Of a stretch of DNA of 64,000 nucleotides, positions 58,301-64,000 are shown piece by piece (position 1 is the first letter of the stretch; every line of letters begins with the position of its first letter). The notes beneath the pieces were generated by a model. The model was not told the origin of the DNA. It searched no databases and saw only the letters and a list, made by a program, of their open reading frames with translations. Source of the stretch: Clavelina lepadiformis (taxonomy: Eukaryota; Chordata; Ascidiacea; Aplousobranchia; Clavelinidae); contig NC_135241.1 in the NCBI RefSeq assembly GCF_947623445.1, positions 374,501 to 438,500 of the forward strand, read 5' to 3'. The translations under genes were made by a program, and so were the position numbers.

Positions 58301-60121
58301 AACGTTTCATTCCATATCAAGAAATGCAGTCGCTGGAAGAAGTAAGAAAATTTTTCACGAAATAAACTTCTTCATGATTCAAATGAATTTTTTGCAGCTG
58401 AAGATAAGCCACGAGTATGAAGGATATTTTTCAAAAGCAGTGGAAACATTTAGTGAAGAATTACTACGAGCGGTAAGTTTGTCAATATGTATAATATCAC
58501 AATTAGATGAGAGTCCATACAAGTAAAGTTTAAACTTGTTCATGATCTTAAGCTACAATATTTCACAACAATTGCTGTGACAACAACCTGATAAATAACA
58601 TTGCAATTTAGCTCGAGACAAGCTCCCAGCCTTGGTATGAGAGGACAAAGCAATTTCTTCGCGAAAATATCAAAGCTGATTCTTTAGTTAACTATGAAAA
58701 ACATTTGGATAAAAAATTATCTAACATGGATCGTGAATTTAATGAGGAAACAAAAAGAGTTCGTTGAATTTTTTACTTAAATATTATTTAAAATTAATAA
58801 AATATTAAATAAAAGAGCTCGTTTGTGAAATTATTGGCACTTGTCTCTTCAGAAGAAAAAGTTTCTTGAGATGGCAGAGGATTCAACTTCAGACGACACA
58901 AGCCAGGTGCCAATATTAAAACGTTTTATGGAACCATTCTCGTATTTCACCTTGTTCAACATTACACGGATAAAACAGAACTTTTGTTAAATTTTTGATC
59001 ACGTTTTTCATCAGTTGTTTAATGTAAACTTTAAAATTTTTCCTGATAAAAATAATTTTTTTTATCAGATATGGAAATTGGTGTTTGAACACTCATTTGA
59101 ACTAGAGATCAATTTGGAAAAGGTTTGATTGTTTTAGAAATTGTTCATGTTTCTTCTATATAGTCTGCAGTAACCTTACAAGAAATCACAACAATCATTT
59201 GATTTTTGTTAAATAACATTTGTTTGTTTTTGATTTATTTTCTCTCATGAGATCGTCATCAACATTGATTTGTTGCATCCACAGATTACTGAGGAAGGTC
59301 TTACGAAAGAATCAATTAGGAATATGCGCCAACCAATGATATCTGCGCTCGTTGAAAACTTTCAATCAACAGTTTCTAAAAAATTTCCGGGAAATGATAA
59401 AATAAAAGATGCAACAGAAATGCTTCAAACAGAATGCGATGAAGACTTTACCACTTTTTTAGAACAATACAACGAAACCATGGTTAGTTCATTGCTGTTA
59501 TATTTTATTTCAGACCCAGACCATTAAAATTAGCTCGGAAACTTTTGATAAATAGATTCATTTATCACAGCCTGCTTCATTTGTATGTGTCACAGCAGTT
59601 ACAAACTGGATACTAAAAATACTCAACTGAATATAATCAAGGATTGTTGAATAACGAACATGGCAACACTTAATTTTCTTAACTATCTCACGTGATACAG
59701 GTGGTGCAGGAATTGGCTTTTGCAATCCGCCGGAAAGAAACCCTCCTAAAATACTTTAAGTTCATGCATAAGGTATGTTAAGCATTTTTCTTTCGGTATT
59801 ATGCCTGTAAATATTGCCTATATAATTATAATGTAACTTATAATTATCCTAAATATCAAAAGGTCACTAATTTTTTCGTTGCAGGCAACTTCAGACATCA
59901 ATGTCAGCTTGTCAGATGCTGAATTTGTGCATGAGATGTTTCTTGTCGACTTACACGAGCGCTACCGTTCGAAGGAGTATAAAAAAACCGAGGTCGACTA
60001 CCGCTGTAGGCAGATGGAATCATATTGCATCGAGCAGAGCTTTAACAGGATCGTGCAACTGCTGGAGAAAAGAAAGAAGTTTTCTCGGCAAACACAATCG
60101 ACACAACCACCGGTTGCGTAA
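55398..60121 (+). CDS. Atlastin/GBP-like large GTPase, copy C
   Basis: Fifteen exons collinear with copy A: 55398-55787, 56102-56233, 56680-56832, 57023-57100, 57282-57525, 57610-57794, 57894-57965, 58141-58341, 58398-58472, 58612-58758, 58853-58906, 59069-59122, 59285-59482, 59701-59772, 59885-60121. They also total 2292 bp (763 residues); one exon is a codon longer and the next a codon shorter than in A. All GTPase motifs are kept (GAMRSGKS, RETVG, DTQG, RRDW). The first exon differs from A by one residue up to the splice site, whereas helical exons 8-12 differ much more. The hydrophobic stop-free segment is present at 55504-55584. Function as for copy A. Confidence 0.9.
55504..55584 (+). 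other. 81-bp stop-free alternative intron / hydrophobic segment in copy C
   Basis: Same sequence and boundaries as in copy A: CAACCAG|GTAAAG ... CTTCCTTAG|GATTCTTC, 27 open codons. Conserved in both plus-strand genes. Confidence 0.75.
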
Positions 60122-60500
60122 TATTCCTACAAGTGTGATTTAGTGCTTCTGAGACTTGTGAAAAATACGAGAAACATTTCAAACGATTGTTGTAATCATA
60201 CACAGCACAATAATTTATGGATAATAAAGAGGTGAAATCATGTTGAAATATTTTGAGCACCACGTGGTTAGAAGCAAAAGAACTGCAAGTAAATACATCG
60301 CAACGCCTCTTCAGAGCGAAGGTTCAACCAGATATTAAAGTGCACACTTTGAAGCCTGTAGACGTGGTCGCAAACAGGTCCAAAGTGCAATCATGTGATA
60401 TAGTATTGCGAACCTACATGATGGGATACATCAACGTGTCTGACAGAGTTTATTGACCGGATCATAGGCCGGACCGCCAATTACATTTTGCTGCAGTTCT

Positions 60501-61327
60501 CCGCCGATAATCGCACTTGGTTCAAAGCCACCTACCTGTCCAGCAGCAGCATATTTTGTATGCAAATCACAATGTAGTTCCCAACATACAAAATATGTCA
60601 AAACTTAGGTTTTTCTCAAATAATTTTTTTTCTAGAGCGAAAATGCAATTAAAATGTATTGAGTGGTTATATAGGAAACCAGCCATTCTGCATCTTTTGA
60701 CACCTTGATAATGGCCCTAGCTCAATCGGTTACCAAGATACCGCCAAATTAGAACAATGCACCTCCACTGAAACTTCAACAAGGGGGTGCAACCTCAAAA
60801 TGACGTCATAAATCAAAAAAAAGTTGAGATTCTTTCATTGTGCCCAAAATACCGCCTAGGGAGACCCCAAGCTTTTTTAAATTCCAAAATGGTGAAAAAA
60901 TGAAACATCCTACTAAATACACTGCTTATATTTTTAAAAGCGTAAATAACTAAATATGCTCATAAAATCTTCAGTTGAAAGTGCTTCAATGCCTGACACA
61001 TTTTTCAAAGGAATTACAACGATAGACTGTCCATGGACCAGGCGCACGAAGCCTAACAACTAATCTTCAATTCACCGATTATACTGAGCGATGCATAAGG
61101 GGACCTGATAATCACAGCTTTAGGAATCGTTTATCACAATAAATGTAAGGGTTGAATGGTAACGATGGTGCGCCAGGAAATGATAAAGTTTTCACAAGTT
61201 CAAATCTTTTGCTTTGAAGTTCAAGCATCGTTGAGTTCGGCAGCGACCCGCTGACAGTAACGAGATGACGTCATCGTCCGCCTCTGTTCTCAAAGCTCGC
61301 CGCATCGACGATGACGTAGGCATCTTG
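60501..61327. other. Intergenic region without a recognised gene
   Basis: Begins at the right edge of unit 2. A stretch at about 60714-60735 (GGCCCTAGCTCAATCGGTTA) resembles a tRNA A box but no B box follows, so at most a decayed tRNA-derived repeat. TGACGTCA occurs at about 60803 and 61267. The 3' UTR of ATG16L is expected just left of 61328. Confidence 0.45.
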
Positions 61328-64000
61328 TCAAGAATCGCTCCATAGTATGCACTGCTTGTTCTTGTCGCCGGTGACGAGTCGTCCGCCGATCCAGCAACAA
61401 GATATGACCGGGTCGCTGTGAATAAAAGAAACGATGAAGACAAAACTAGTCGGCAGAGGTCGCCTTCGAGCCTAAACCACTCACTTGTGCTCCCTCGTGC
61501 ACGTGGCGAGAGAGCCGGTGTCGACGTCCCACGACAAAACCGAACCATCGCTGGACAGACCGCAAACGTATCTGCCGTCCGTGCTGAAGGCGCAGCGGGT
61601 TTGGTCGGTCGCTACTCTGAAGCTGTCGTCACTGAGACACAACAACGAGCATAAACGAAATTGAACGACCGAGATGCGTTCAATGAACTTCAAAGAGGAG
61701 GAAACTTGTAATCACCTGAACACTTTGAGAACGGAGGCTTTTCTAAGGTCAACCAGCTCGAGGGTGTGGTCCTTCGTGCAGCAGATCATCGACGTTTTAT
61801 CAAGCGGCATGTCAAGTGACGTCACCCTTCCACTGACGTCGATCTCATTAACTGCGTGTGACCCCGCTCTGAAGATATTTGTCAGAAAAATTAATTGATA
61901 AATATCGGCGAGTGATTAATTAATGAGTTGACGTCATAACAACATGTATTCATCAAGTGATTAACTAATGACCTAATGTCCCAGACGCGTATTTTGCGGT
62001 CGAAATGTCCGCTGGCCAAGCAATCGGCGCTATCTACCGCCACTATCTCGTTGCAGGACGACCCCGCCATGAAGGTCCGAGTGCATCCACCGGTCTTCAA
62101 ATCCCACACCTGGACAACAAAGTTAACAGTTGTCAACACAAGCCAAGCACTCCGTTGCCGGTGTGGCAGATGGAGTCGAATAAAACATAAGATGTTGCTG
62201 GCTCCTCTCCACGCCACACTCGCAAGCCACTGAGCTTGCCACGCCTCGTTTGTACAGAGTCGAGCGGATATGCCCGATGCCGGTTTGCATTCAGTAAAGC
62301 CATACCCAGGCGACCATAGGCAGCAAACGTCGAACAGGATGGAGTGAGCATCAGTGATAAAACTACGAAGTGTGGAGGGGTTGCTTTCCACTCGGCGTTC
62401 CATTAATGGCTGGTACTTCGGGATATCTCTATTTTATTCGTCTGGTTCGCTCATGGGTGGAATGACGTCACCCGACGAGTGAGAGTGAATTTTCGCGGCA
62501 AAGCCCAGAAGGTTGGATGCCCCGTGGATTGGAAAATTATTCAATAGCATGTGACGCGGACGTCTAGTCACAGCAAGCGAGACGCCGTTTATGACATCAA
62601 CTTGTGGGCATGTACACTGCGCAACACACAGGCGCTCAATGTTCAATGGTGGTCTAAGGTGATCTTAGCGTCAAGATGAGCGCGTGTAGCTGGAGGTGTA
62701 GAATCTACTCAAGCACTATGAGTGTGCAAGTATTTTCAAGTTATGGTGTTCTCGGAGAACGTTTAGAGGCGGTTGATGACTTAGCAGACCGGTAAAACCA
62801 TAAAGAACAAGTAGTAGGAAAAGTGACTGTGCTCTCACCTTCACTGTACGATCACTTCCGCCCGATGCAAGTCGAACCTGGGACCCTAAGAATCTTGAAG
62901 ACAGCACTTTACCGTTGTGGCCGGTGAGACAGACCTGGCAACAGAGAAGCGTGAGGTGAATCTATTATGTACAAGCTCTTCCATGAAGGTTTAAAATTAT
63001 GATAAGCTGATATGATAAGATGATATGATAACTATCACAAATCCCTCATCGAGTTACGACAGCACCTGCACCAGTCAGGCTGCGAAACTAAGAACACAGA
63101 GACTCGTCACCTTCAGTCGTTGCGTGATGAGTGAAAACACTTTGGTGGAATAATCGTTGCAACCAGCTGCCAGACATTGCTCTTGAGGATCGAAATCAAT
63201 GCTCGTGACTCCTCCGTTGCAGCCCCGCAGTGTGTACTGGAGTCTGCTCTTATCTATACAAGTGGACAATGCAGCTATTTATGGCTGAAACCTGGTCTTT
63301 GTCATATTCTACGACACAAATTTAATTCACACAAAGGCAAAAACATCAACAAATCTTAAGATTAATTGCGATTAAAATCACCTCCAGCAAATGTCCATAA
63401 ATGTATGAGACGATCTGAGCCTCCTGTTGCAAGCCTTCCACCGGACAGAGAAAATCTTGTCGCTGTGACTTCATTTTCGTGTGCTGCCTGCACCGAATAT
63501 CATCAAATATTTACTTAAAGTTACGGTGTCAAAATACTTGTCGTTAAACTGCAAGGAGTCTTCGCATGATTTAAACTCAGTGAGGATTTTTCATCTTTCG
63601 TGCCACGGTTACGAAGCTTGTTTTACACATTTTATGGCATTATTTATTTAGTTCTTTGCCCAAATTTGTTGCCAAAACCAAAACCGAATTTGCCCCAAAA
63701 TTGTTCACCAGATCCATTGAACAGAAACAAGCGTCGTTCATGTCTTGCCCAAGGTTATTACGACTGTTGCATATTCAACCTAAGTTTGCACTAATGTTAG
63801 TTCAGTTCTAAACAGTCTGCTACCAAGCTGACAAAGTTAGCAATTTTTCTAAAACATTACCATTAAAAAATCAAAATACAATTAACATGTCCAGTAAAAA
63901 TAGCGCTCAGTTCAAACATCATTTCATCATTTCATTACCCATTTGCTCACGGCTTCTTGAGGAAGACAGACAATGGCAGAGCTGTGTGTGCTCGCGTAAC
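61328..64000 (-). CDS. ATG16L1: ATG16L1-type autophagy protein, WD40 C-terminal part (5' end outside window)
   Basis: Partial gene, stop at 61328-61330 (ending KNKQCILWSDS). WD-repeat exons in order: about 63486-63383 (AAHENEVTATRFSLSGGRLA, TGGSDRLIHLWTFAG), about 63260-63115 (GVTSIDFDPQEQCLAAGCND), about 62930-62838 (LTGHNGKVLSSRFLGSQVRL, ASGGSDRTVK), about 62116-61975 (VWDLKTGGCTRTFMAGSSCN, SGHFDRKIRVWDIR), about 61870-61720 (GRVTSLDMPLDKTSMICC, VDLRKASVLKVF), about 61625-61490 (TRCAFSTDGRYVCGLSSDGS) and about 61410-61328. The block TRTFMAGSSCNEIV...SGHFDRKIRVWDIRS matches KTVFAGSSCNDIV...SGHFDKKIRFWDIRS of human ATG16L1. ATG16L scaffolds ATG12-ATG5 for LC3 lipidation in autophagy and on single membranes; the WD40 domain is the part needed for non-canonical lipidation. 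Confidence 0.92.

Larger units (their letters stand above)
48986..60500. repeat. Segmental tandem duplication, unit 2
   Basis: Repeats unit 1: left segment 48990-49440, an intact minus-strand GTPase (50162-54761), the shared head-to-head promoter region, and an intact plus-strand GTPase (55398-60121). Introns as well as exons align with unit 1, showing duplication at DNA level. Confidence 0.85.

Noticed and set aside
60714-60790. tRNA-like A-box sequence
   Set aside because: No B box, no cloverleaf and no acceptor stem; not called as a tRNA.
62120-62837. Minus-strand frame of about 90 codons in the ATG16L intron, possibly a mobile-element fragment
   Set aside because: No diagnostic motif could be identified; left as intron.

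Overview
The window looks like a compact invertebrate chordate genome, most likely an ascidian tunicate. It is AT-rich, its multi-exon genes have short GT-AG introns, its orthologues are animal-type (POLE2, SNX19, ZSWIM7, CREBZF, ATG16L), one gene pair is packed like an operon, and several hAT-like MITEs are present. The taxon is inferred from gene content and architecture; no diagnostic taxon marker was seen.

Layout. 0.4-7.1 kb (-): a many-exon B-box/coiled-coil protein ending in a CCHC zinc knuckle, with an extended-Tudor-like middle. 10.6-11.4 kb (-): single-exon CREBZF-type bZIP factor. 14.5-16.1 kb (+): small secreted CUB-sushi protein. 17.2-19.5 kb (-): MFSD4-type sugar transporter. 20.5-21.3 kb: one hAT-like element nested inside another. 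22.0-23.1 kb (-): an unrecognised two-exon secreted peptide precursor with two dibasic-flanked, three-cysteine cores. 25.0-27.7 kb (-): fold-type-I PLP aminotransferase. 29.2-34.0 kb (+): ZSWIM7 followed 95 bp later by SNX19, convergent with POLE2 (34.3-38.7 kb, -). 40.1-60.5 kb: a tandem segmental duplication whose unit is a head-to-head pair of atlastin/GBP-like large GTPase genes. Three of the four copies are intact and one is a deletion-ridden pseudogene. 61.3 kb to the end (-): the C-terminal WD40 half of ATG16L.

The most interesting material is in two places. In the GTPase cluster, reading frames join in phase across all 15-16 exons of each intact copy. The plus-strand copies carry an 81-bp stop-free, 3n sequence with canonical splice ends that would encode a hydrophobic helix if retained. 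The P-loop exon is nearly identical between otherwise divergent inverted paralogues, which suggests gene conversion. The second place is the 89-residue secreted precursor at 22-23 kb, whose two cysteine cores have mirrored spacing (CxxxCxxC and CxxCxxxC).

Exon boundaries were read by eye from splice signals, phase and known family sequences. Where exon lengths were summed and found to be multiples of three, this is stated.
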